Below, piece after piece: positions 1 to 6,294 of a stretch of DNA of 21,213 bases; the first letter of the stretch is position 1; every line of letters begins with the position of its first letter. Origin of the DNA: a virus; the IMG/VR virus record IMGVR_UViG_3300024255_000193, positions 1 through 21,213 of that record; one strand, 5' to 3'. The position numbers and the translations under genes were made by a program. The notes below the pieces were generated by a model. It was not told where the DNA came from, did not search any database, and saw nothing but the letters and a program-made list of their open reading frames with translations.

Positions 1-174
1 ATCTCCACTGTTTCTTTTATTGTCCTGAGCCTCTCTCTTATTTCTTCTCTGTTCTATCTTCGCCATCTTCTGATCATTCAGAAGCATTTTTTGCAGCGTA
101 CTATCAATTGAAGTGAGACTCTCTTTGGTCTCCTTCCCACTTCCAACTAACTTTGACAGTACGCTATCTATCAT
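1..174 (-). CDS. Partial N-terminus of tail gene (possible tape measure)
   Basis: Only the first 58 residues lie in the window; the gene continues beyond base 1. It starts with ATG at 174-172, shortly after the gp51-like stop. The visible part is charged and helix-forming (MIDSVLSKLVGSGKETKESL at the start, then a run rich in K, R, E and Q), compatible with a coiled coil. I do not recognise it with certainty. Its place directly after two genes that look like frameshifted tail assembly chaperones is where long-tailed phages keep the tape measure protein, so that is the leading inference; a baseplate hub protein is the alternative. A late-type box (GATAAATA, 188-195) lies 14 bases upstream. Confidence 0.55.
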   Translation of the reverse strand, partial: MIDSVLSKLVGSGKETKESLTSIDSTLQKMLLNDQKMAKIEQRRNKREAQDNKRNSGD

Positions 175-187
175 ATCGTTTTATTTT

Positions 188-195
188 TATTTATC
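188..195 (-). promoter_or_regulatory. Late promoter box GATAAATA
   Basis: The minus strand reads GATAAATA, seven of eight bases of the T4 late consensus TATAAATA and a match to the NATAAATA form used by cyanomyoviruses. It overlaps the stop codon of the gp51-like ORF and would serve the gene starting at 174, leaving only a very short leader. Confidence 0.5.
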
Positions 196-385
196 TGTTA
201 GATTGGAGGGCTTGTTGCTTCTTCCTTAACTCTACTGTCTCTAGATATCCAGACAACATTGACATCATAACTTCAAATTCCCAGGGAATCATGTCATAAA
301 TTTCACTGATGCTCCAGTTATGATATTGTTTAAAGGCGAAGATACATTCATAGTGTTTAATGAGGCTTGTATGCATCATCGCCAC
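191..385 (-). CDS. 51: gp51-like baseplate hub assembly / tail assembly chaperone ORF
   Basis: A 64-residue ORF opening with GTG at 385-383, whose first base shares the last base of the gp26 TAG. It is acidic to neutral with a hydrophobic centre (DMIPWEFEVMMSMLSGYLET). Position after gp26 matches T4 gene 51, needed for hub assembly but not part of the virion. T4 gp51 is much longer, so the name rests on synteny. No good ribosome binding site serves the GTG or the two ATGs at 379 and 376: the nearest GGAGG is 19 or more bases away. The frame is exactly -1 relative to gp26, and a slippery heptamer sits on the gp26 stop, so it is probably made mainly as the C-terminal part of a gp26-gp51 fusion of about 304 residues. 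Confidence 0.6.
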   Translation of the reverse strand: MAMMHTSLIKHYECIFAFKQYHNWSISEIYDMIPWEFEVMMSMLSGYLETVELRKKQQALQSNR

Positions 386-1101
386 TAGAAAAAATCCCGT
401 AACCCCTCCAGTTTTACACTAAAGTTCTTGCCAGTTTTCTTATTCTTTAGTGTGATAGTGTGCGACAACTTGGGCATTGTCACAAAAAAATTAGTAATTT
501 TTTGGAATTGTGACTGAGTTAGTCCTTCCACCCATTCCAAAATCTCACTTTCAGACATGTCACTTCTGTTAAACACCTCTTCTCCAGACACAATTGATGA
601 TACACACTTAGAAATTATGTTGATACTACTTGTGAGGTTATTAAGATCATAACCTTCATTAAAGTATGTGATGTCAGGGTACTTCATCTTGACGCTCATC
701 TCTTCGTCAAGTTTTATGAGATCTGTGTGGTCGTCACTCCTCACCACTTTGATTTTATCGATATCTACTTCATGGTCCACAGTGTATGTGGAATCATTTG
801 GGTCAGTAATAACCAGACTAATCTTCTCACCTACTGATTTGGATCTTGCCTTTAGAAACAAGTACTCTACATCATATAATGCTAACTCCTCTACATTAAA
901 ATCATTGGGAGAAGACACACAATTCTGAATGATGTTAGTGATTGCATTAGTAATCTCGTCATTATCTTCTGTCTCTGCTGCAAGAATAAGAATCTTCTCT
1001 TCCTTAACACTGAAGGGTTGATACTTAATTTTTTGTCCAGTGGAGGGAATTGTTGTTGAATATTCAGGTCTTATAGATTTTGGCAGTGCCATAACAAACA
1101 T
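385..1101 (-). CDS. 26: gp26-like baseplate hub protein / tail assembly chaperone
   Basis: A 238-residue protein recognised as the cyanophage form of T4 gp26 (T4_baseplate family). The conserved family opening, MALPKSIRPEYSTTIPSTGQ, starts at the second ATG (1092), so the true start is probably 1092 rather than 1101; neither has a clear Shine-Dalgarno. The C-terminus reads KLEGLRDFF and ends in TAG. In T4, gp26 is required for building the central hub and is thought to act with gp51 as an assembly factor. Here the last three codons form a -1 slippery site that leads into the gp51-like ORF, the arrangement used by lambda gpG/gpGT. A late box (AATAAATA, 1115-1122) lies just upstream and overlaps the end of gp4. 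Confidence 0.8.
   Translation of the reverse strand: MFVMALPKSIRPEYSTTIPSTGQKIKYQPFSVKEEKILILAAETEDNDEITNAITNIIQNCVSSPNDFNVEELALYDVEYLFLKARSKSVGEKISLVITDPNDSTYTVDHEVDIDKIKVVRSDDHTDLIKLDEEMSVKMKYPDITYFNEGYDLNNLTSSINIISKCVSSIVSGEEVFNRSDMSESEILEWVEGLTQSQFQKITNFFVTMPKLSHTITLKNKKTGKNFSVKLEGLRDFF
388..409 (-). promoter_or_regulatory. Programmed -1 ribosomal frameshift signal (gp26 to gp51)
   Basis: On the minus strand the gp26 codons GAT TTT TTC TAG contain the heptamer T TTT TTC (394-388), a canonical X XXY YYZ slippery site in the correct phase, followed immediately by the TAG. A shift of -1 reads TTT TTT CTA GTG GCG ATG and enters the gp51-like frame. GGAGGGG (409-403) lies upstream with ten bases between the GGAGG core and the heptamer, the spacing at which an internal Shine-Dalgarno stimulates -1 shifting in E. 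coli dnaX. It is too far from any start codon to be an ordinary ribosome binding site. That shifting occurs is inference. Confidence 0.75.
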
Positions 1102-1114
1102 AATGTGGTAGAAG

Positions 1115-1122
1115 TATTTATT
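1115..1122 (-). promoter_or_regulatory. Late promoter box AATAAATA
   Basis: The minus strand reads AATAAATAC directly after the gp4 stop codon (TAG) and 14 to 23 bases before the two candidate gp26 starts. It differs from T4 TATAAATA only at the first base. It fits late expression of the gp26/gp51 tail assembly genes. Confidence 0.6.
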
Positions 1123-1602
1123 CTAGATTCCCAACTCCTTCTCGGTCACAATCCTGAAGGACCACCCTCTGTCCTCACAGTATTCTGTTGCTGCTGCCCA
1201 CTTTGCCTGGTTAACCATCCATGTTTTCACTTGGTACATCCATGACTTAGTTCTTCTCTTTGGATTCTTTGGTGGCATCTTCACCTGACTGGCAGGTTTC
1301 ACTTCAATCATTTCAGTCACCATGATGCCATCTTTCCTCTCATACTTGATGATAAAGTCAGGAAAGTATCTGTGTTTCCTTTTATCTACAGGTGATGTAT
1401 ACCATACGCACTTCTCTTCTGACTGCCACTCCTGTATATTCTCATTCAGATCACAATATCGCATAAATTTTAGTTCCCATGATGATCTGTACTCGATCAT
1501 CATTGGGTTGCCCTTATATTTCTTTGGGTTCTCAGGTCTATACTTGCCTGAAAGTGTCTTATTCACAGGATAAATACCTCTAAAGATATTTAGATATGTC
1601 AT
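1123..1602 (-). CDS. 4: gp4 head completion protein
   Basis: T4 gp4 (also called gp50) family head completion protein, needed before tails can join DNA-filled heads. The sequence has the family core: EYRSSWELKFMRYCD near residue 37, then HRYFPDFIIKYE and EMIEVKP, a PD-(D/E)xK-like nuclease fold signature also seen in TnsA-type endonucleases. The ORF can open at ATG 1602, giving 159 residues, but other family members begin close to the KYRPENPKKYKGNP segment. A GTG at 1566-1564, preceded by AGAGG at about ten bases, is a better supported start (147 residues) and would remove the overlap with the divergent plus-strand gene at 1596. It ends in TAG just before the gp26 late box. Confidence 0.85.
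   Translation of the reverse strand: MTYLNIFRGIYPVNKTLSGKYRPENPKKYKGNPMMIEYRSSWELKFMRYCDLNENIQEWQSEEKCVWYTSPVDKRKHRYFPDFIIKYERKDGIMVTEMIEVKPASQVKMPPKNPKRRTKSWMYQVKTWMVNQAKWAAATEYCEDRGWSFRIVTEKELGI
1569..1576 (+). promoter_or_regulatory. Late promoter box GATAAATA for the plus-strand baseplate genes
   Basis: GATAAATAC lies 19 bases before the ATG of the gp54-like gene, the right distance for a T4-type late promoter. It is the only evident promoter for the plus-strand block and lies inside the longer reading of divergent gp4. Confidence 0.65.
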
Positions 1603-2261
1603 ACGAATCAGCCAAGGCGTTGATGTCTAAGAGTGTATCTCGCCCCACTCTTTATAAAATCACTCTTCCAGAAAGTCTTGGTGTTGGCGTTTTAAATTTT
1701 AAGTCTGGTGTTAAATCAGAAATTAGTGAGTACTTAAGTTTCTTTGCTAACAGAATTGTTTTACCTGAAACAAGACTGGACACAGTGATTGCACTGGGGC
1801 AAGAGAACATGGGCATCGCTCGCGAGCAACCTGCCAATATGATATTTGGTAAACCAATGGCAGTTACCGTCATTGAGAACAGTGATTTCAGTACTTACAC
1901 AGCACTGAGAGATTGGATGATGCAAACCACTGTGGGTGGCAGACAAAGACAGGGTGCACAAACTCAACGAATGAATTATTACCACAGTTTTGTGGGTAAC
2001 ATTGAAATTGTTAAGTTAGAACAACCAGACTTTCCAACTAATGAAGAGAACAAATATAAAGAACCACTGAAGTGGACATTTTATAATGCATATCCTATCT
2101 CAATTGGCGAAATTACATTGGCGTCTGATGCTTATGACACAGCAACCACCTTCGATGTCAATTTCACTTATGAAAGTTATAATGTTTTGGGGGATGATGA
2201 TTACCTTAGACAGAAACAAAAGACCATTGCTGACAGGGTGATTGATTCACTGCTGTTATGA
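1596..2261 (+). CDS. 54: gp54-like baseplate tail tube initiator
   Basis: A 221-residue protein of the T4 gp19/gp48/gp54 tail tube fold. Features matching gp54 are the segment FANRIVLPETRLDTVIALGQ, then MAVTVIENSDFSTYTALRDW (residues about 89-108), comparable to the T4 stretch around RAMQDWVNAVEDP, and the closing strand TTFDVNFTYESYNVLG, comparable to TTFNVTFAYRVMSVG. gp54 sits on top of the baseplate and seeds tail tube polymerisation. The alternative is the tail tube protein gp19 itself, but in these phages gp19 lies beside gp18 and gp20, and here the neighbours are baseplate genes. The ATG follows the late box at 1569 and lacks a strong Shine-Dalgarno. The stop overlaps the next ATG (ATGA). 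Confidence 0.7.
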   Translation: MSYESAKALMSKSVSRPTLYKITLPESLGVGVLNFKSGVKSEISEYLSFFANRIVLPETRLDTVIALGQENMGIAREQPANMIFGKPMAVTVIENSDFSTYTALRDWMMQTTVGGRQRQGAQTQRMNYYHSFVGNIEIVKLEQPDFPTNEENKYKEPLKWTFYNAYPISIGEITLASDAYDTATTFDVNFTYESYNVLGDDDYLRQKQKTIADRVIDSLLL

Positions 2262-2596
2262 GTAGAGTTGCTGACCTGTTGCCACGTGCAGGTGGAAGTT
2301 CAGAGTACAATATGAAACTTCTGCTGCCTCGAATGGGCAAGGGGGAGATTGTCCCACGACCAGATAAATACTATGTGTTTATCTATAAGGCAAAGACAAA
2401 AGGTATTCAGTATGACCAACACCCTTTTATTATATGTACTGGTGTGTATAAGTGGGGGTTTACTGGGTTCAACTATCATTGGAATAACTACAGAAGGTAT
2501 ACCTGGCGAGAGGTGTTCAGTAACATCTACGAAGTTTATGAAAATGAGGTTGAAGACATGCAGAATTACAAGATAGCGAGGTTTAAAGTTGCTTAA
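2258..2596 (+). CDS. Conserved T4-like phage protein between gp54 and gp48
   Basis: A 112-residue protein with no function I can name. It carries the run YDQHPFIICTGVYKWGFTGF followed by NYHWNNYRRYTW. This aromatic pattern (a short Y-x-x-HP-hydrophobic block, then GF-x-GFNYHW) is a recurrent small-protein family in T4-like and jumbo phages, probably a virion or tail assembly protein by context. It starts in an ATGA overlap with the gp54-like gene, and its last eight bases overlap the TTG start of the gp48-like gene, so the three are translationally linked. The codons for DKYY contain a near-perfect late promoter sequence (2363-2370). Confidence 0.7.
   Translation: MSRVADLLPRAGGSSEYNMKLLLPRMGKGEIVPRPDKYYVFIYKAKTKGIQYDQHPFIICTGVYKWGFTGFNYHWNNYRRYTWREVFSNIYEVYENEVEDMQNYKIARFKVA
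2363..2370 (+). promoter_or_regulatory. Possible internal late promoter GATAAATA
   Basis: GATAAATACTAT inside the 112-aa gene matches the extended T4 late consensus (TATAAATACTATT) in eleven of twelve aligned bases. It would direct a transcript for the gp48-like and gp53 genes about 220 bases downstream. It is also dictated by codons for D, K, Y and Y, so it may be chance. Confidence 0.35.
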
Positions 2597-3434
2597 GTAT
2601 CCACTAGAAATACAATCAGGACAAGATTATGTTTTGATTACTCACCAAAGATATAGGACAAATCAGGCAATCGCTGGTCAACAACAGGATACTGCACCAG
2701 ATGCAACTGCGCCATCAGACGGTAATCCTATTGTTTTATACATGCCTAACTCTACTCCTCCTGTTAACAATAGTAACAGTTGGAGTCAGCAGAATTCTGT
2801 GGGCCCACTTGGTGACATCACCAGAGCCCTCGGTGTTGGTGCTACAGGTGGCGTTTTGGGAGTGGGTAAATCTAATCCTCTTGACCTTGCTAAGGGAGTT
2901 GGCGACCAAATTGGAAACCTACTCAAAGACTTTAAAGGTGTGGATGCCGTAAGGCAAATTGCCATCGGTGACATTGCTAAGCAATTTGGACTGAATGGAG
3001 CAGGTGCACTGACACAATTACAGAGAGGTAAAGTTTATAACCCTAATGTGGAATTGTTATATGACTCTCCATCTCTTAGAGGATTCACATTAGATTTCTT
3101 ATTCGTCCCCAAGAATTCAGTTGAGGCAGCAATGATGAATCAGATTATTCTTGAACTGAAGATGTTCTCTGCACCCTCAGATGAAGGGACGATGTTTGAG
3201 GTGCCCCACCTATGGAATGTTACATACAAGAGTGGTGTCGGTAATGATACGTTTATGAATAAGTTTAAGAAGTGTGCTCTAACCAATATCCAAATTGCCC
3301 ATAACCCAGGCACTGACATGCACTCCACTTACGCAGATGGTACTCCACTTGTTACTGCTATGAGTTTAGGATTTATGGAGGTAGATATTATTACTCGCCA
3401 AGACCATTCCGACGTTGGAGGACAAGGATACTAA
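2589..3434 (+). CDS. 48: gp48-like baseplate tail tube cap protein
   Basis: A 281-residue protein placed as T4 gp48, the second tube-fold protein that caps the baseplate and binds the tail tube. The N-terminal third is low complexity (P, N, S, Q and G rich, residues about 30-95). The C-terminal half holds the tube-like domain, including LRGFTLDFLFVPKNSVEAAM, then MFEVPHLWNVTYKSG and a closing strand ending MEVDIITRQDHSD. T4 gp48 is 364 residues, so this is a shorter form. The start is TTG, supported by GAGG seven bases upstream and by the overlap with the preceding stop; no in-frame ATG lies near the N-terminus. The stop shares a base with the gp53 ATG (TAATG). Confidence 0.65.
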   Translation: MLKYPLEIQSGQDYVLITHQRYRTNQAIAGQQQDTAPDATAPSDGNPIVLYMPNSTPPVNNSNSWSQQNSVGPLGDITRALGVGATGGVLGVGKSNPLDLAKGVGDQIGNLLKDFKGVDAVRQIAIGDIAKQFGLNGAGALTQLQRGKVYNPNVELLYDSPSLRGFTLDFLFVPKNSVEAAMMNQIILELKMFSAPSDEGTMFEVPHLWNVTYKSGVGNDTFMNKFKKCALTNIQIAHNPGTDMHSTYADGTPLVTAMSLGFMEVDIITRQDHSDVGGQGY

Positions 3435-4075
3435 TGTCAACACCAAAATATTTCAAGCCTTATCCAAACCTAAAGTGGCCAATCAAAGTTAACAAGGCAG
3501 GTCAGGCCACTTACATTCAAATTAAAGATTACTTTCATCTGCTTAGAATTAGAGATGACATCTTTAAGAAGGACACATTGTATTATAAACATGTTGTCAG
3601 TAATGGCCAGAGACCTGACCAAATTGCTTATGATATCTACGGTAATGAATCCTGGTACTGGGTTGTACTTTTAGCTAATGATATTGTTGATTATTATAAC
3701 GAGTGGCCTCTATCATTCCAGGAGTTAGAGAAGTACATCCTCAAGAAGTATGGTAGTTATGAGAAGGCAGGTGAAGTTAGGCATTATGAGACTGTAGATG
3801 AGTATGATGGTGAAGGTAACCTAGTCATGCATGGTGGACTTATTGTCTCTAAGGATTTTTATTATGAATACCCAGTAACACCAGGTGGCACCCTCACTAA
3901 AACATCATTCCCTGTAGGGATTTCTCACAGAGATTATGAGGAGAGAATCAATATTAATAAGTCTCATATTAATTTAATCCATAAAAAACACGTCCCTGAT
4001 ATTATCAGAGACGTAAACAATTATGCTACTTCTATTAAGATGTCCACAAGGGAGGCTTTCATCCCCTCCTATTGA
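3434..4075 (+). CDS. 53: gp53 baseplate wedge protein
   Basis: A 213-residue protein with the hallmarks of T4 gp53, the wedge subunit that closes the baseplate around the hub. The family segment is QRPDQIAYDIYGNESWYWVV followed by LLANDIVDYYNEWPLS, a LysM-like motif found in gp53 and its relatives. The N-terminus (MSTPKYFKPYPNLKWPI) resembles other cyanophage gp53 proteins. Translation is coupled to gp48 by TAATG, with GGAGG and AAGGA just upstream. The stop codon TGA abuts the stop of gp32 on the other strand: together they form TGATCA with no intergenic base, and no terminator hairpin is visible. Confidence 0.88.
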   Translation: MSTPKYFKPYPNLKWPIKVNKAGQATYIQIKDYFHLLRIRDDIFKKDTLYYKHVVSNGQRPDQIAYDIYGNESWYWVVLLANDIVDYYNEWPLSFQELEKYILKKYGSYEKAGEVRHYETVDEYDGEGNLVMHGGLIVSKDFYYEYPVTPGGTLTKTSFPVGISHRDYEERININKSHINLIHKKHVPDIIRDVNNYATSIKMSTREAFIPSY

Positions 4076-4972
4076 TCAGGACTCAGATAAACGCTTGAAG
4101 TAATCAAGAACGTCCTCTTCCTGTTCATCAGATTCAACCACAGGTGTTGGTGTTACCTCCTCAGTCTTGGTAAAGGTGGGAGTTGCTGCCACATTTACTT
4201 TGGGTTCAGGAGGAGCAACTGCTGGTGCTGATTCACTCTTCAGGTTCAGTGCAGTGTTCAGACGAGTTTTCAGTGCCTCATAGGACTTGAACTGGTCAGG
4301 TGCCACCATTGACTGTAACTTGTGCTGACGATTCCAGATGGACTCCAGTTGTGGGTCATCCAGTTCATCCAGAGTCGCTGGTGTGGAGAACTCAGAGGAG
4401 TCGTAGTTAGGATAACCAGCAACCTTCTTCATGCGAAGCTTGAAGTCAGCTCCAGACCAGAAGTCGAAGGGATTGATACCTTCACGTCCTTCCAGTGCAT
4501 CACCATTCACAGCATCCATGATCTTGTCATGGATCTTTTTACCATACTTGAAGAGGAATACTTTACCCTCTGCGTCAGGGTTAGATGGATCCTTCACAAC
4601 ATAGATGTTGGAATAGTACTGAAGCTTACGCTTCTGTTTACGAACCTGTTCCTTAAGGGACTCATCACCTGAGTTCCACAACTCACGATTGTACTCACCC
4701 AGTGGATCTTGTTGACCCAAAGTGGTAAGAGAGTTCTCGATGTACCAACCTCCTGGACCCTGGAAGGCGTGGCTGTAGAGTTTGACGAATGGCATGTCCT
4801 CACCATCACTGGCAGGAAGGAATCGAATGACTGCGAAGGCGTTACCTGCCTTGTCTTGAGTAGGTTTCCAGAACCTCTCGTCAACAGTACCAACTTTAGT
4901 GGTCTGTTCTAGTTGCTTCTGCAACTGACTGAATACTGATGCTTTATTTTGCTTGAGACTATTGAAACTCAT
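4076..4972 (-). CDS. 32: gp32 single-stranded DNA-binding protein
   Basis: T4 gp32 homologue, 298 residues from MSFNSLKQNK. gp32 coats ssDNA in replication, recombination and repair and recruits gp59. Core signatures are FAVIRFLPASDGEDMPFVKL, SHAFQGPGGWYIEN, YYSNIYVVKDPSNPDAEGKV and FKYGKKIHDKI, matching the T4 OB-fold core. The end is acidic (ESDEQEEDVLDYF), like the T4 A domain that binds partner proteins. The zinc ligands of T4 gp32 appear lost: His68 aligns with T4 His64, but the cysteine cluster is replaced by SLTTLGQQDPLGEY. An in-frame ATG at 5017 would add 15 residues encoded by a triplet repeat (NPINPTNPI), but it would lie only a few bases from the predicted transcript start, so 4972 is preferred; it has no Shine-Dalgarno. 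Confidence 0.9.
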   Translation of the reverse strand: MSFNSLKQNKASVFSQLQKQLEQTTKVGTVDERFWKPTQDKAGNAFAVIRFLPASDGEDMPFVKLYSHAFQGPGGWYIENSLTTLGQQDPLGEYNRELWNSGDESLKEQVRKQKRKLQYYSNIYVVKDPSNPDAEGKVFLFKYGKKIHDKIMDAVNGDALEGREGINPFDFWSGADFKLRMKKVAGYPNYDSSEFSTPATLDELDDPQLESIWNRQHKLQSMVAPDQFKSYEALKTRLNTALNLKSESAPAVAPPEPKVNVAATPTFTKTEEVTPTPVVESDEQEEDVLDYFKRLSES

Positions 4973-4999
4973 GATTGGATTCGTTGGATTGATTGGATT
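4973..4999 (-). repeat. Triple 9-nt A/C-rich repeat in the gp32 leader
   Basis: Immediately before the preferred gp32 ATG the minus strand has three tandem copies of a nonamer: AATCCAATC, AATCCAACG, AATCCAATC. The stretch lacks G except one and should be unstructured. T4 gp32 represses its own translation by binding an unstructured region plus a pseudoknot in its leader, so this may be an autogenous operator. That function is inference. Confidence 0.5.
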
Positions 5000-5027
5000 T
5001 GCCGAGTTTAAAGACATCCAGGGTCTT

Positions 5028-5056
5028 ATTTTAACCTAGATCAACTGGTAAGTCAA
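5028..5056 (-). promoter_or_regulatory. Sigma70-type promoter for gp32
   Basis: The minus strand reads TTGACT (5056-5051), a 17-base spacer and TAAAAT (5033-5028); each hexamer matches five of six consensus bases. The -10 overlaps the stop codon of the 124-aa gene. Predicted start of transcription near 5021 leaves a leader of about 50 bases before ATG 4972 and allows extra gp32 independent of the long operon. Confidence 0.65.
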
Positions 5057-5405
5057 GGTCTTCACCAGTGATGTCAATGATGTGTTGTCTGATATCACTC
5101 TTTGATTCCTCAAGGAATTGTATCACACTCTGTGATTCTAACATACCTTGCAGTTGAAGTTCAGAGTTGATTGTTCTCTTGAGTTGATCAGCCTCTGGGC
5201 TGTCCCCTTCACCTGCAATCAAACATATTCTCTGGTAAATTATTTGTTGTTTATCATACAACGCATAGAGAGTGTGGTAATATTCAACTGCAATATTCTC
5301 ATCACCACTGCTGGTTGCAACAGCCTCCAGTTCAGTACTCAACTCTCTCAGGTAAGAGCATTCTTCTACTTCCTTTTGGACAATTTCTGAGCTTAGGAAA
5401 CTCAT
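5031..5405 (-). CDS. DUF1825-like conserved cyanophage protein
   Basis: A 124-residue acidic, helical protein. Its opening, MSFLSSEIVQKEVEECSYLR, resembles the cyanobacterial DUF1825 family (F-x-SEIVQ-x-E pattern), homologues of which occur in T4-like cyanophages near gp59 and gp32. No biochemical function is known to me. It is locked between gp59 (ATGA overlap at its start) and gp32 (its stop overlaps the gp32 -10 box), which suggests a role linked to replication or transcription. An AATAAATA box lies about 30 bases upstream inside gp59, so it may also be expressed late. The family assignment is tentative; existence of the gene is well supported by frame length and coupling. Confidence 0.75.
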   Translation of the reverse strand: MSFLSSEIVQKEVEECSYLRELSTELEAVATSSGDENIAVEYYHTLYALYDKQQIIYQRICLIAGEGDSPEADQLKRTINSELQLQGMLESQSVIQFLEESKSDIRQHIIDITGEDLDLPVDLG

Positions 5406-6007
5406 ATGAATGCCTCTCTAATGATTCCTTTGTATTTATTTTTGTTGATTGAAAGGAAAGGTTTATACTTTTTGATTTTCATACTGAGTGATTCCCACAA
5501 TGGATCATGTAATTTCTTGTCCCATTGTACCATAAAACCTAATACAATGTCAAGTGTGATGAGCGATTCAAGTGATATTCGTCGTTTGATGTAGAGTCTA
5601 AGGAGTTCTGGATGAGTCGATCCCATTGTCTCAAAAAGATCGTTAAAGGAACACGCCTTGGTCTCCATATGTTCAACCACTCTGTTGAGATCTTGCTTAA
5701 CAACATAGGCGAGACTTTCATGTAGTTTTGTCCATACCAACCAATTAGCCTTTCCATGCTTCTGCACGTTGCCAATCCAGACCTTCGCTGGATCGTCCGC
5801 CGATATAAAAGTCGCAAGGAAGAACTCTTTAATCTCTTGGTCGTTGTGTTTACGCGCAAGCGTTTCAAAGAAGTAGAAGTCTTTTCTGTCATGATAGGTA
5901 GATTCTTTGGCCTTTACCTTCCCTTCATACTGAAAGAAGTCAAAGTTAGGATTGGAAAAGTGTTGTTTAAAAGCGAGGTATGTTCTGTATACGTCAAACC
6001 CTTGCAT
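5402..6007 (-). CDS. 59: gp59 loader of the gp41 DNA helicase
   Basis: A 201-residue protein recognised as gp59, which binds fork DNA and gp32 and loads the replicative helicase gp41 (T4 gp59 is 217 residues). Typical segments are MQGFDVYRTYLAFKQHFSNP at the N-terminus, HDRKDFYFFETLARKHNDQE, FLATFISADDPAKVWIGN, and PELLRLYIKRRISLESLITL followed by LGFMVQWDKKLHDPLW. The start ATG overlaps the gp33 stop (TGATG) and the stop overlaps the next gene (ATGA). The order gp33, gp59, gp32 on one strand matches T4, with one extra gene between gp59 and gp32. Confidence 0.92.
   Translation of the reverse strand: MQGFDVYRTYLAFKQHFSNPNFDFFQYEGKVKAKESTYHDRKDFYFFETLARKHNDQEIKEFFLATFISADDPAKVWIGNVQKHGKANWLVWTKLHESLAYVVKQDLNRVVEHMETKACSFNDLFETMGSTHPELLRLYIKRRISLESLITLDIVLGFMVQWDKKLHDPLWESLSMKIKKYKPFLSINKNKYKGIIREAFI
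5433..5440 (-). promoter_or_regulatory. Possible late promoter AATAAATA inside gp59
   Basis: The minus strand reads AATAAATAC within codons for N, K and Y near the gp59 C-terminus, about 28 bases before the start of the DUF1825-like gene. Distance and sequence fit a late promoter, but it lies in coding sequence and may be chance. Confidence 0.35.
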
Positions 6008-6294
6008 CAGAATGGTAGTTTCCCTCTCGACGTACGCTTTAGGTAGTTGAGTTCTGTTGCTTGGTACCTAATCTTTTCTTTCAGTGGTTTAGAAATGAGT
6101 TTGCTAACTGATTCTACTTCAATGCCTTTACGCTCGCAGTATTCTACGATGGCATCAATGTAGTTGAGTTCTGTGGTGAGCACCAGATCCTCAATGTCTT
6201 TAGTGAAGATTTCCTTAGTTAGGAACTTGTCACTGATGGCCTTATCAATTTCTTTAGAGTCAGGCATCTCGATGTTGAATAAATTTACTAACAT
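6007..6294 (-). CDS. 33: gp33 late transcription co-activator
   Basis: A 95-residue protein placed as gp33, which bridges host RNA polymerase and the sliding clamp gp45 to activate late promoters together with gp55. The body (DLVLTTELNYIDAIVEYCER, then SKLISKPLKEKIRYQATELN) matches the cyanophage gp33 pattern, and the protein ends in a hydrophobic tail, RGKLPF, as expected for a clamp-binding C-terminus. Synteny with gp59 and gp32 is as in T4. The ATG at 6294 overlaps the upstream nuclease by 35 bases; an internal ATG at 6267 would shorten the overlap to 8 and give 86 residues. It is the gene most directly tied to the NATAAATA boxes seen elsewhere here. Confidence 0.82.
   Translation of the reverse strand: MLVNLFNIEMPDSKEIDKAISDKFLTKEIFTKDIEDLVLTTELNYIDAIVEYCERKGIEVESVSKLISKPLKEKIRYQATELNYLKRTSRGKLPF

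Noticed and set aside
668-928. Plus-strand ORF opposite gp26
   Set aside because: Serine-rich shadow of a recognised gene, without start signals.
4060-4090. Bidirectional terminator at the gp53/gp32 junction
   Set aside because: Only the TGATCA stop palindrome is present; no longer stem or T-tract on either strand.
4594-4893. 99-codon minus-strand ORF inside gp32
   Set aside because: Out-of-frame shadow of the conserved gp32 core.
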